64,000 nt of DNA from the NCBI GenBank assembly GCA_002709385.1, contig PAQS01000047.1, positions 1-64,000 of the forward strand, read 5' to 3'. The notes under the pieces were generated by a model. The model was not told the DNA's origin, ran no database searches, and saw only the letters and a program-made list of their open reading frames with translations. This document shows positions 42,665 through 51,186 of the stretch, piece by piece. This DNA comes from Waddliaceae bacterium. GTDB lineage: Bacteria > Chlamydiota > Chlamydiia > Chlamydiales > GCA-2709385. A program made the translations under genes and the position numbers. Position 1 is the stretch's first letter; every line of letters starts with the position of its first letter.

Positions 42665-43452
42665 GAACATTACTTTTAGCTTTTTTTCCGATTTTGTTTC
42701 TAACAGGATGTTTTCAAGAAGAGAATAAGAATATTCATGGCTATGTTGAGGGTGAATTTGTCATGATTGCAGCGACGACAAGTGGTACTCTTGAATCTTT
42801 ATTAGTCAGACGAGGCGATTCTGTAAAAATAGGTGAAAAATTATTTTCTCTTGATCTAACGGCTTTAGAAGCACAGAAAAAAAGTGCGCAATCTGAAATC
42901 AAACGTCTACAAGCTGAAGTGGAAAATGCTCAAAGGGAATACGATCGAATTTTGCCATTAAGCCAAACAGGAGCGGCAAGTATAGCTAAACTTGATGATT
43001 CAAAGACAAGATTGAGCTCTTTAAGTAGTACCTTTGAGAGTGCACAACAAACATTAGTCCAGATTGAGAAGAAACTAGAAGATTCTGCGCCTATCTCACT
43101 TTCAAATGCTAAGATACAAGATACTTTTTATACAGAAGGAGAGTTTATTCCAGAAGGAAAGCCTGTTATTAGTCTTTTACCCCCTGAAAATATTAAAGTT
43201 CGGTTTTTTGTATCCCAAGAAGAATTTGCCAATTTATCTTTGGGACAAACAATCAAAATTATCTGTGATGGTTTTAAAACGACAATTCCTGCAAGAATTT
43301 CTTATATTTCTCCAGATGCAGAATACACCCCACCTGTTATTTATAGTGTAGAATCCCGTGAAAAATTTGTGTTTCTCATCGAAGCTGTGCCGGATAAATA
43401 TCATTCTTCTCTACACCCAGGACTACCTGTAAGCATTGATTTGGGGAAGTGA
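42661..43452 (+). CDS. Periplasmic adaptor (HlyD/YbhG-like) lipoprotein
   Basis: This 263-residue protein has a signal peptide with lipobox FLTGC. The lipoyl-like barrel has GTLESLLVRRGDSVKIGEKLFSLD, followed by a coiled-coil hairpin (about 65-130) and the return barrel strand (FYTEGEFIPEGKPVISLL). It bridges the ABC permease in the inner membrane and the outer-membrane factor encoded at 45549. It is rather short compared with E. coli YbhG because the hairpin is short. Confidence 0.88.
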   Translation: MRTLLLAFFPILFLTGCFQEENKNIHGYVEGEFVMIAATTSGTLESLLVRRGDSVKIGEKLFSLDLTALEAQKKSAQSEIKRLQAEVENAQREYDRILPLSQTGAASIAKLDDSKTRLSSLSSTFESAQQTLVQIEKKLEDSAPISLSNAKIQDTFYTEGEFIPEGKPVISLLPPENIKVRFFVSQEEFANLSLGQTIKIICDGFKTTIPARISYISPDAEYTPPVIYSVESREKFVFLIEAVPDKYHSSLHPGLPVSIDLGK

Positions 43453-43455
43453 ATT

Positions 43456-44406
43456 ATGGTGGAACCTCTCTTAGCTATTGATGTGAAAAATTTAACGAAA
43501 CGTTTTGCTGATAAAACGGTAGTTGATCGATGTGATATACAGGTTCCACGGGGAAAAATTTATGGCTTTTTAGGTCCGAATGGAAGTGGAAAAACAACAA
43601 CATTACGTTTGATTTGTGGACTCTTAACTCCTGATGAGGGGGAAGGAACCTGCCTTGGTTTTGATATTCGTAAAGAGCCTTTAGAAATCAAAAAACGTAT
43701 TGGCTATATGACTCAAAAGTTTAGTTATTGGACGGATATGAGTATTCGTGAGAATTTAGAGTTTACAGCAAAACTTTATGGTTTGGATCGAATTCAGGAA
43801 AGAGTAGATGAGGCTCTTGAGAACTTAAATTTAAAGGATAGACAATTTCAACTTGCTGGACAACTCTCCGGGGGATGGAAGCAAAGACTTGCCCTTGCTG
43901 CTTGTATTTTACATGAGCCAGAGCTTCTTTTACTCGATGAACCCACAGCTGGAGTTGATCCAAAAGCTCGTCGTGAGTTCTGGGATGAAATTCATCAACT
44001 AGCTGACAAAGGAATTACTGTTTTAGTCAGTACTCACTACATGGACGAAGCTGAACGTTGTCATGCAATTGTTTACATTAGCTACGGTAAATTAGTTACA
44101 CAGGGAACAGTGCAAGATGTTGTCGAGGGTGCAGGGCTGACAACATGGATAGTTCAAGGTCCTGATCTCATTCACTTAGGAAAAGAACTTATTCAACTTG
44201 AAGCCGTTATCACTGCAGCACCATTCGGGGACAGCTTGCATGTGAGTGGAATAGACGCTATTCGTCTCTTAGAAGCACTCAAACCTTATTTTAATGATAA
44301 ACGATATGAATGGCAGAAAGGGAAAGCTTCCTTTGAAGATGTGTTTATCCGCTATATGAATGATACGGAGGATAATTTTAAAGCTACGGAGGATACAAAG
44401 CTATGA
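43456..44406 (+). CDS. ABC transporter ATPase (YbhF-like, single domain)
   Basis: This 316-residue protein has Walker A GPNGSGKTTT, signature LSGGWKQRLAL, Walker B LLLDEPTAGVD and the switch His in STHYMDEAERC. E. coli YbhF has two ATPase halves. Here there is one, so it should act as a homodimer. It drives the ABC-2 permease encoded next, with ATGA overlap. Confidence 0.92.
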   Translation: MVEPLLAIDVKNLTKRFADKTVVDRCDIQVPRGKIYGFLGPNGSGKTTTLRLICGLLTPDEGEGTCLGFDIRKEPLEIKKRIGYMTQKFSYWTDMSIRENLEFTAKLYGLDRIQERVDEALENLNLKDRQFQLAGQLSGGWKQRLALAACILHEPELLLLDEPTAGVDPKARREFWDEIHQLADKGITVLVSTHYMDEAERCHAIVYISYGKLVTQGTVQDVVEGAGLTTWIVQGPDLIHLGKELIQLEAVITAAPFGDSLHVSGIDAIRLLEALKPYFNDKRYEWQKGKASFEDVFIRYMNDTEDNFKATEDTKL

Positions 44407-45536
44407 TCCGCTTTTCTTTCCAACGAGCTTTAGCTGTACTCGTTAAAGAATTCATTCAGCTTAAACGTGACACAGTAACTTTACGCATGATTATTGCGAT
44501 TCCTTTAATGCAACTTCTTTTGTTTGGTTATGCGCTGAATACTGATCCAAAACATTTGCCTACAGCAGTCTTATCTCAAGATAACAGCTCCATTGCACGT
44601 GCTCTACTTAGTGGCTTAGTAAATACTGAATATTTCTCGATAGATTATAACTTGGAATCAGATGAGCAAGGGCATGAGCTTTTGAGGCGTGGTGATGTTT
44701 TATTTGTGATTAGTATTCCTAATCATTTTGAGCGTGATCTCGTACGCGGGGAACGTCCAAAGCTTTTGATTGAAGCTGATGCTAGTGATCCTGTAGCTGT
44801 CTCAGGTGCAGTTGCGGCTGCTAATGGAATGCTAAGTAATGTACTAGAAGAAGAGTTAGAAGGGCCTTTATTAAGCTTATTAAATGGTCCACCACCTATA
44901 GAAATTCGTACACACCAACTTTATAATCCTGAGGGTTTCACTCGTTATAACATTGTACCTGGTCTGATAGCGATTATATTGACAATGACAGGAATCATGA
45001 TGACTTCTCTCGCTATGACAAGGGAACGAGAACGTGGTACCATGGAAAATCTTTTGGCCATGCCTGTATCACCTCTCGAAGTCATGGTTGGTAAAATTAC
45101 ACCTTATGTCCTCATTGGTTTTTTTCAAGCAACTTTGGTCATCTTCTTTGCTAAAACACTCTTTGGAGTTCCAATTATTGGTAATCTCGGACTTCTATTC
45201 TCCGCTCTAATGATTTTTATTACCTGTAACATGGCACTTGGTTTTACCATTTCTACAATGGCACAAAATCAAACTCAAGCATTGCAAATGTCTTTTATGG
45301 TCATGCTTCCTTCCATTATGTTATCAGGGTTTTTATTTCCATTTTTGGGAATGCCGCGTTGGGCACAGACGATTGGTAACATGATTCCAGCAACACACTT
45401 TATTCGGATTTCAAGAGGGGTCTTACTCAAAGGTAGTAACTTTATCGAAATATGGCCGTCTTTATGGGCTCTTCTACTATTTATGGTAGTGATTACATTG
45501 ATTGCGATGCGGTGTTATCGCCAAACACTAGATTAG
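44403..45536 (+). CDS. ABC-2 type permease (YbhS/YbhR-like)
   Basis: This 377-residue protein has one N-terminal span (about 25-45), a large periplasmic domain (about 50-175), then five C-terminal spans with the ABC-2 signature ERERGTMENLLAMPVSPLEVMVGKI. E. coli has two such permeases in tandem. This operon has only one, which presumably homodimerises. Substrates of this family include drugs such as cefoperazone and chloramphenicol, but the substrate here is unknown. Confidence 0.92.
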   Translation: MIRFSFQRALAVLVKEFIQLKRDTVTLRMIIAIPLMQLLLFGYALNTDPKHLPTAVLSQDNSSIARALLSGLVNTEYFSIDYNLESDEQGHELLRRGDVLFVISIPNHFERDLVRGERPKLLIEADASDPVAVSGAVAAANGMLSNVLEEELEGPLLSLLNGPPPIEIRTHQLYNPEGFTRYNIVPGLIAIILTMTGIMMTSLAMTRERERGTMENLLAMPVSPLEVMVGKITPYVLIGFFQATLVIFFAKTLFGVPIIGNLGLLFSALMIFITCNMALGFTISTMAQNQTQALQMSFMVMLPSIMLSGFLFPFLGMPRWAQTIGNMIPATHFIRISRGVLLKGSNFIEIWPSLWALLLFMVVITLIAMRCYRQTLD

Positions 45537-45548
45537 ATGAGGTGAAAC

Positions 45549-46979
45549 ATGAAAAAACATTTATTCTTGTTTGTTTTTGCTTTCTTTGTATCAGGTTGTA
45601 ATTCAGTTGGCCCCGATTATCAATCACCAGTAGTAGAAACTTCTAATGACTGGTTGATTCCATCTACTATAGAAAAGCATATTACTGCTGAGGAAGGTAT
45701 CGATCTTAAGTGGTGGGAACAGTTAAATGATCCACAATTAACTGCACTTATTGAAAAAGCTGTTCAGTATAATCTCGATATAAAAATTGCTGAACTCAAT
45801 ATTTTTGAAGCCCGTGCATTACGGGGGATCTCTGTTGCAAGTGATTACCCAAATCTTGATGCTAGAGCAAATATCCGAAGAGAAGGACTAAGTGAAACAG
45901 CAGGTTTACCTGCTGGAAAATTAGCGGGTATTCCTACTAAGCGAAACTTTTACGATATGGGTTTTGATGCTTCATGGGAGCTGGATATTTGGGGTAAAAA
46001 ACAACGCACTATAGAAGCTGCCAATGCGCGTTTAGATAGCTATGTTGAAAAACGTAATGATATTTTACTTCTCATTTTATCTGAAACAGCACGTAATTAT
46101 ATTGAACTGCGTGGGGCACAAAAACAGTTAGCAATTATCGAAACAAATCTCCAGGCGCTACTTAAGAAGCTTGATATTGTTCAGCAACGTTATGAGCTTG
46201 GTGATAGTGATCAACGAGAAGTTTCAAAGGCAGAAATACAGCTTAGAAATATACAAGCACTTTTACCAAGCTATCAAGCAGATATTCGTTCTGCAATTTA
46301 CAGAATAGCTTTACTTACAGGAGAAGAAGCACAAACTCTTCTAGATATTCTCTTGGAATATAAGCCTCTTTCAAATTTACCTGATATTGTGCCAGTAGGT
46401 TTAAAGTCTGATCTTTTGCAACGTCGCCCTGATATAAGATTGGCTGAGCGTAATTTAGCAGCTGAAACTGCTGATATTGGGATCAAGACAGCTGACTTAT
46501 TTCCTAGTTTTTCACTGACAGGATCAGCAGGGCTTCAATCATTAAGTTTTGGCGATTTATTTCAAAGTAATAGCAGTACTTGGGCCTTAGGACCCAAAAT
46601 ACAGTGGCCTATATTTAAAGGAGGTGAAATCCGTAACCGTATCAAAGTTGAAGAAACACAAGCGGAAGCGGCTGGGATTTTATACGAAAAAACTGTTTTG
46701 AATGCTTTTAGCGATGTTGAGACAGGACTTCTACGATACGGAAAAGAACTAGAAACACATGAGAATCTTAAAAAAGCACTTATAGCTAGTCGTCAGAATG
46801 AAGAATTAGCTAAACAAAGTCACGAGTCTGGAGAAGATAATTTACTCGCATTTATTGATGCTCAGAATGAGCGTATACAGGCTGAAGATAGACTTGCTCA
46901 ATCAGAAACTAAACTATTCCTCAGCTTAATTACCCTCTACAAAGCACTTGGTGGAGGGTGGGATACCTTTTTAGAATAA
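45549..46979 (+). CDS. Outer-membrane efflux lipoprotein, NodT/TolC-type
   Basis: This 476-residue protein has a lipoprotein signal (FVSGCNSVGPDYQSP), then the duplicated helical-barrel pattern of RND-type outer-membrane factors: PQLTALIEKAVQYNLDIKIAELNI, LLQRRPDIRLAERNLAAETADIGIKTADLFPS over residues 300-330, and a closing LITLYKALGGGW. It completes a tripartite exporter with the upstream adaptor, ATPase and permease. GAGGTG precedes the start. Confidence 0.93.
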   Translation: MKKHLFLFVFAFFVSGCNSVGPDYQSPVVETSNDWLIPSTIEKHITAEEGIDLKWWEQLNDPQLTALIEKAVQYNLDIKIAELNIFEARALRGISVASDYPNLDARANIRREGLSETAGLPAGKLAGIPTKRNFYDMGFDASWELDIWGKKQRTIEAANARLDSYVEKRNDILLLILSETARNYIELRGAQKQLAIIETNLQALLKKLDIVQQRYELGDSDQREVSKAEIQLRNIQALLPSYQADIRSAIYRIALLTGEEAQTLLDILLEYKPLSNLPDIVPVGLKSDLLQRRPDIRLAERNLAAETADIGIKTADLFPSFSLTGSAGLQSLSFGDLFQSNSSTWALGPKIQWPIFKGGEIRNRIKVEETQAEAAGILYEKTVLNAFSDVETGLLRYGKELETHENLKKALIASRQNEELAKQSHESGEDNLLAFIDAQNERIQAEDRLAQSETKLFLSLITLYKALGGGWDTFLE

Positions 46980-46999
46980 GATGAAGGTGAGTTCACTTT

Positions 47000-47551
47000 T
47001 TATATAGAGAATAAGTTCTTTGTTTTAAAAAAAGATTTATCTTCAAATGAGCTAATATCGACGAAAAACAAATTTTGCCACTTTTGGGTTTTGGTAGCCT
47101 GTACACTTGTAGGAGTATCCCATGGTGCATACACTCTTATAGCTCGTTTACCTTCTTTAGTTTTTGTGCTAAAGATGCCTTTTTCTAATAAAATAGACTT
47201 AGGAAATATAAATTCTCCGAGATTGTGATTGTCATCAGAAACAACAACTACGACAAAATCCACAGGATCAGAATCGTTATAAGGAGCAATAATGCTGTCA
47301 GTACCTCTTTTCCAAATGGTCACAAAGTAACCCGTCTTTGTCGGGGTTTTTTTAGCTATTCTAAACAGAACTTTTTTATCTTGAAGAGTGAAGGTGTGAG
47401 CATGATATTCTGAACTTTCTTTTTCAGGACAAAACTCATGAATTTTCAATCCACAATTATTGTAAAAGTTGATCTTTTTTTCTATCACATCTAATTTTTT
47501 TATCATTTTTCCTGAAAATATTTTAATCTGTGGTTGATTTATATCACCCAT
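47000..47551 (-). CDS. MepB family protein
   Basis: This 183-residue protein matches the MepB pattern: CPEKESSEYHAHTFTLQDKKVLFRIAKKTPTKTGYFVTIWKR in the first half, DPVDFVVVVVSDDNHNLGEFIFPKSILLEKGIFS in the middle and GKRAIRVYAPWDTPTSVQATKTQKWQ at the end. MepB in Staphylococcus accompanies the MepR/MepA efflux system; its role is unknown. Here it sits between two exporters and not far from a MarR-type regulator gene, which fits. It converges on the efflux operon with a 20-base gap. Confidence 0.85.
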   Translation of the reverse strand: MGDINQPQIKIFSGKMIKKLDVIEKKINFYNNCGLKIHEFCPEKESSEYHAHTFTLQDKKVLFRIAKKTPTKTGYFVTIWKRGTDSIIAPYNDSDPVDFVVVVVSDDNHNLGEFIFPKSILLEKGIFSTKTKEGKRAIRVYAPWDTPTSVQATKTQKWQNLFFVDISSFEDKSFFKTKNLFSI

Positions 47552-47812
47552 AGTTTATATCAATTTTCTTAAAATTTTATAAGTGAGATTTTGTTTGTTA
47601 ATTTGAAAAGTAACTAATTCTGTTTAATTTTACTTGAATAGGAAATAAATAATTAGATGTATTCTTCAATTTAAATAAGAAAAAACGATGATGATATCAA
47701 ATATTTTATACTTTACATTGTTTATCAGTGATTTTTTGTACACCTCTTATTTCATTGGAGCTTAAAATCAAATTAGTTCTTGTTTCTATATAGGAAGAAG
47801 TGCATAACTTTT

Positions 47813-47839
47813 CCTAATAGAAACTCTCAGAGAGTTAGG
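47813..47839. promoter_or_regulatory. Nested dyad over the ribosome site of the ABC exporter gene
   Basis: AACTCTC-A-GAGAGTT (47822-47836) is a perfect 15-base palindrome, flanked by CCTAA (47813-47817) and TTAGG (47835-47839). It reaches to the start codon and includes the purine stretch that would serve as ribosome site. It could be an operator for the nearby MarR regulator or an RNA hairpin limiting translation. The rest of the 47552-47841 spacer is AT-rich with nothing else recognised. Confidence 0.5.
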
Positions 47840-47841
47840 TG

Positions 47842-49632
47842 ATGAAGAGCCATATAGGTTTACCTAAAACACTTTTCTCCTTCATTTGGTATTTTTTACG
47901 CGAATTTAAAATTGTTGTTCTTCTTCACGTTTTCTTAAGCTTGGTAGCAGGCTTTTGGGGACCTTTTAATAGCATTTTGATAAAAAAAGTTATTGATCTA
48001 TTACCTCAAGTTCAGAATGGAGACGGGTCAATACTCTTTATACCTATAGGTCTTATCGTCTTAAATTTTATTATTTTTGATAATGTGACTTGGAGGGGGA
48101 TTACATATATTCGCTCTAGATTTACACCGATTGTCATCAATCGTATAGTCGCTGCATCAATGGATTATGTACTTGCTCATTCTCATCAATTTTTTCAAGA
48201 TAATTTATCAGGAAAGATCTCGAAGCAGATTACAAATTTAGGAGATGGGATAGAAAAGCTAATTCCTTCAGTAGCGTCAAATTTCTTAAGGGGTGCTTCT
48301 CTTTTATTTACAGCATTTATAACAGCATACTTTGTGAACCCTATCTTCTGCATGATATTACTCATTTGGTTTCTGTTTTTTTCTAGCGCGAGCATTGTCA
48401 TGTCTAAAAAACTTGTTGGGTTGGCAAATACTCAAGCTTCAGCTGAGTCGTCAGTTATAGGCGAGTTAGTCGATACCATTTCAAATCACAGCAATGTGAG
48501 AATTTTCTCTAAGAAGACCTATGAACTTGTTCGCATGACACCGTATTTTAAGGAACAGGAAAAAGCTTATGGGAATACGTACTTTTACGCGCTTACCATG
48601 CATTCTGTTCAAGGTGGACTCATTGCTCTTATGATGGCATGTTCTGCTTATTCTCTTGTTTACTTATATAGTAAGAGCTTAGTTAGTGTAGGAGACTTTG
48701 CCCTAATTTTTGGTCTAACCATGGAAACAGGTCATATGATGTGGTTTACCATGTCAGAAGTCGATGAATTTAACAAAGCTGTAGGAAGATGCAAACAAAG
48801 TTTATCTGTACTTATGACGCCTTTAGAGATTATCGATAAAAAAGAGGCTAAGAGTCTTCAATGTACTCGCGGACAAATACAATTTAGCGATGTCGAGTTT
48901 CACTATAAATCAAGCACCTCACTTTTTGAAAATAAATCGATTATCATTGATTCAGGTCAAAAAGTAGGTTTAGTAGGATATTCAGGCGGAGGAAAATCCA
49001 CTTTTGTAAACTTGATTATGCGTTTTTACGATGTAACAGGTGGGACAATTTTTATTGATGGTCAGGATATTCGTGATATTACCCAAGACTCCTTACATGA
49101 AAACATAGGGATGATTCCACAAGATCCCGTGCTGTTTCAACGCAGTTTGATGGATAACATTCGTTATGGACGTACTGAAGCTAGTGATGAAGAAGTGATT
49201 GAAGCTGCTAAGAAAGCACACTCTCATGAATTTATTAGAGCACTGTCTCAGGGATATCATTCACTTGTTGGAGAACGGGGAATCAAACTTTCAGGAGGAC
49301 AGCGTCAAAGGATCGCTATTGCAAGAGCTATTTTAAAAAACGCCCCAATTTTGATTCTTGATGAAGCAACAAGTCAACTAGATTCTGTAACAGAAGCCCT
49401 TATACAAGAGAGCCTCTGGGATTTGATGCAAAACAAAACAACAATTGTTATTGCCCATCGTTTATCAACCCTACTTCATATGGATCGTATTTTAGTTTTT
49501 AATCATGGTAAAATTATAGGAGATGGAACTCATCATGACCTCTTATTGAAAAATGAAACCTACAAAAAACTTTGGAATGCTCAAGTAGGAGGCTTTTTAG
49601 GTGATGAGTTTAAACCTCCAATGGCTACCTAA
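47842..49632 (+). CDS. ABC exporter half-transporter (permease-ATPase)
   Basis: This 596-residue protein has a six-helix exporter domain (about 20-320) followed by an ATPase with Walker A GYSGGGKST, Q-loop IPQDPVLFQ, signature LSGGQRQRIA and Walker B ILDEATSQLD. It should work as a homodimer in lipid or drug export. GTG 47839 directly precedes ATG 47842; the latter is used. The last five codons lie in an inverted repeat (49613-49655), so the natural C-terminus may have been replaced. Confidence 0.93.
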   Translation: MKSHIGLPKTLFSFIWYFLREFKIVVLLHVFLSLVAGFWGPFNSILIKKVIDLLPQVQNGDGSILFIPIGLIVLNFIIFDNVTWRGITYIRSRFTPIVINRIVAASMDYVLAHSHQFFQDNLSGKISKQITNLGDGIEKLIPSVASNFLRGASLLFTAFITAYFVNPIFCMILLIWFLFFSSASIVMSKKLVGLANTQASAESSVIGELVDTISNHSNVRIFSKKTYELVRMTPYFKEQEKAYGNTYFYALTMHSVQGGLIALMMACSAYSLVYLYSKSLVSVGDFALIFGLTMETGHMMWFTMSEVDEFNKAVGRCKQSLSVLMTPLEIIDKKEAKSLQCTRGQIQFSDVEFHYKSSTSLFENKSIIIDSGQKVGLVGYSGGGKSTFVNLIMRFYDVTGGTIFIDGQDIRDITQDSLHENIGMIPQDPVLFQRSLMDNIRYGRTEASDEEVIEAAKKAHSHEFIRALSQGYHSLVGERGIKLSGGQRQRIAIARAILKNAPILILDEATSQLDSVTEALIQESLWDLMQNKTTIVIAHRLSTLLHMDRILVFNHGKIIGDGTHHDLLLKNETYKKLWNAQVGGFLGDEFKPPMAT

Positions 49633-49774
49633 TCCGTGCTTCCAGCACGCTAGATAAGAGTAATCTTTAGAGCATTTTCCTTCGCCCATGTGAAAACATG
49701 AGCTCAGAAAAATACCCTAAATTTCACCCTCATCTAACGCAATGGAAGCGCGGATTAGGTAGCCATTGGAGGTT
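49613..49774. repeat. 43-bp inverted repeat at the 3' end of the exporter gene
   Basis: The arm at 49613-49655 is matched in inverted orientation by 49732-49774 with 38 of 43 positions identical. The gene-side 24 bases (from GGATTAGGTAGC to GGAGGTT) are perfect. The spacer is 76 bases. The outer edge GCCATTGGAGG also occurs at 51134-51144. The first arm includes the stop codon of the exporter gene. It looks like a small mobile or rearranged repeat rather than a terminator. Confidence 0.75.
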
Positions 49775-49790
49775 CAATAAGAATAAAAAA

Positions 49791-50194
49791 TCATGAGGCT
49801 AAAACATGTAAATTACTCAAACATTCATCTAAAATATTTTTTAACATTTCTTTTTTCTGCACTGATAGAGTAGAAGTCATTTGCTCTTCAACATCATGAA
49901 TTAATTTGTGAGCTTTTTTAACAGTATTCAATCCTTGCTCTGTAAGAGCCGCGCATAAGATTCGCCCATGCTTGGGATTACTTACTCGTTTGATAAGCTG
50001 CCTACTTTCTAAATTTGATACAATTCCGTGCGTTGTTTGTGCTGTGATAAATGACCTCCTAGCAAGTTCTGCATTAGATATCCCACTTTCTAACTCTAAT
50101 TGTGCAAGAACAGAGTATTGGGGGGGGGGGTAAGGCTAACAACTCTTAAAGCCTCGTCCATTTGAAGCCTTAAAATATGTTGTGTTTTTTTCAA
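49791..50194 (-). pseudogene. MarR-family regulator interrupted by an 11-base poly-C tract (possible phase-variable gene)
   Basis: Read leftward from TTG 50194 the frame gives KKTQHILRLQMDEALRVVSLTPP. After a C11 run (50120-50130 on the given strand as G11) it must change frame to continue QYSVLAQLELESGISNAELARRSF, TTHGIVSNLESRQLIKRVSNPKHGR and a C-terminal dimer helix to TGA 49791. The two halves join perfectly into a MarR protein of about 134 residues with nine or twelve Cs; eleven breaks it. The HTH and wing are otherwise intact, with no other lesion. This suggests recent or reversible inactivation by slippage, although a sequencing error in the tract is possible. Confidence 0.8.
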
Positions 50195-50231
50195 CTTATA
50201 TCCGATTGATCAGTCCTCTTGCGGAGATTAA

Positions 50232-50459
50232 AAAAAAGAAGAAGTTATTAGTTCAGCTAAAAATCTAATGAAAATTTTGACAAAAATCGAGGTAAGATCA
50301 AAGTTTGTAAGTGGTGATCAAGTTATGTTGGCATATGACTTTTTATTTCCTGCTATGAATCTTAATTTAAGATCTGCGGTTCTTATGAATTTTCAGGAGA
50401 GCCAAATTGTAAAAATTGAACTGTTTTATGATGCAAGACCTTTTGAGCAGAAAAAATAA
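50232..50459 (+). pseudogene. NTF2/SnoaL-like protein, C-terminal remnant
   Basis: The open frame reads about 75 residues ending LRSAVLMNFQESQIVKIELFYDARPFEQKK, typical of the last strands of SnoaL-type nuclear-transport-factor-2 proteins (the ELFYDARPF ending is characteristic). The N-terminal half is missing: TAA at 50229-50231 lies just upstream. Internal ATG 50268 could give a 63-residue product, but without half of the fold it is unlikely to work. Confidence 0.6.
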
Positions 50460-50602
50460 GTCACTTGAGTAATTTAGGGAAATTTTTCAGTCGACAAACT
50501 GATGAAAATAATCGAAAATGTTACGCCTCAAGAAAGTAGAAAATGTTTTTCTTGGGATGGAAAAGAGATTAAGTCTTAAAATAGAGAGGTTTGCTCAGCG
50601 TA

Positions 50603-51133
50603 ATGTTATCTGTTACTTTATATGTTGCTACAAGCCTAGATGGTTATATTGCAGATAAAAATGGTGGGGTCGATTGGCTTCCTGATCCTAGTGAAGAATT
50701 ATTAGAAGCTGTGGGTCACCAGCAATTCATGAATAGTATTGATTTCATTGTGATGGGGAGTCGTAGTTTTAAAAAGACTTTAAGTTTTGGAGAATGGGCT
50801 TGGCCGAACAAGCGTACAATTGTTTTCAGCAAGCATTCTCCTCTTCCTTCTGAGTTGATTGAAGGCGTAGAGTTTTTTGATGAAAGTCCTTCAATATTCA
50901 TGAGAAACTTAGGTGAAAGTGAGTCTAATAAGAAGGTTTGGTTATTTGGGGGAGCTGAACTTGTAAAGTCTTTTGCTGAGGAAGGGCTGATTGATGAGTG
51001 CATCATTACAGTAGTTCCTTCAAAGATAGGCGAGGGAATTTTCTTAGATCTTCCTTACGATCATTTTCAATTAATTGAAGAAAAAGATTGTGGGGAGGGA
51101 ATCATTCAAAAGCGTTATGTATCTGTTTCATGA
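50603..51133 (+). CDS. RibD C-terminal/dihydrofolate-reductase-like reductase
   Basis: This 176-residue protein has the pattern VTLYVATSLDGYIADKNGGVDWL at the start, DFIVMGSRSFKKTL in the middle and KKVWLFGGAELVKSFAEEGLIDECIITVVPSKIGEG in the last third, the nucleotide-binding GGxxL core of RibD-C reductases. It is a stand-alone reductase of the YwjB/YyaP type; its substrate is unknown. ATG 50603 is chosen over TTG 50591. It is followed by a strong hairpin. Confidence 0.87.
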   Translation: MLSVTLYVATSLDGYIADKNGGVDWLPDPSEELLEAVGHQQFMNSIDFIVMGSRSFKKTLSFGEWAWPNKRTIVFSKHSPLPSELIEGVEFFDESPSIFMRNLGESESNKKVWLFGGAELVKSFAEEGLIDECIITVVPSKIGEGIFLDLPYDHFQLIEEKDCGEGIIQKRYVSVS

Positions 51134-51147
51134 GCCATTGGAGGCTG

Positions 51148-51178
51148 AAAGATCTCCCATAAAATATGGGAGATCTTT
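51148..51178. terminator. Bidirectional intrinsic terminator
   Basis: A perfect 14-bp stem, AAAGATCTCCCATA at 51148-51161 and its complement at 51165-51178, with a 3-base AAA loop. The right arm runs into a T-rich tail and the left arm starts with A-rich sequence, so it can act on both converging genes (reductase and the leftward phosphodiesterase-fold gene). Confidence 0.9.
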
Positions 51179-51186
51179 TTATAGAT

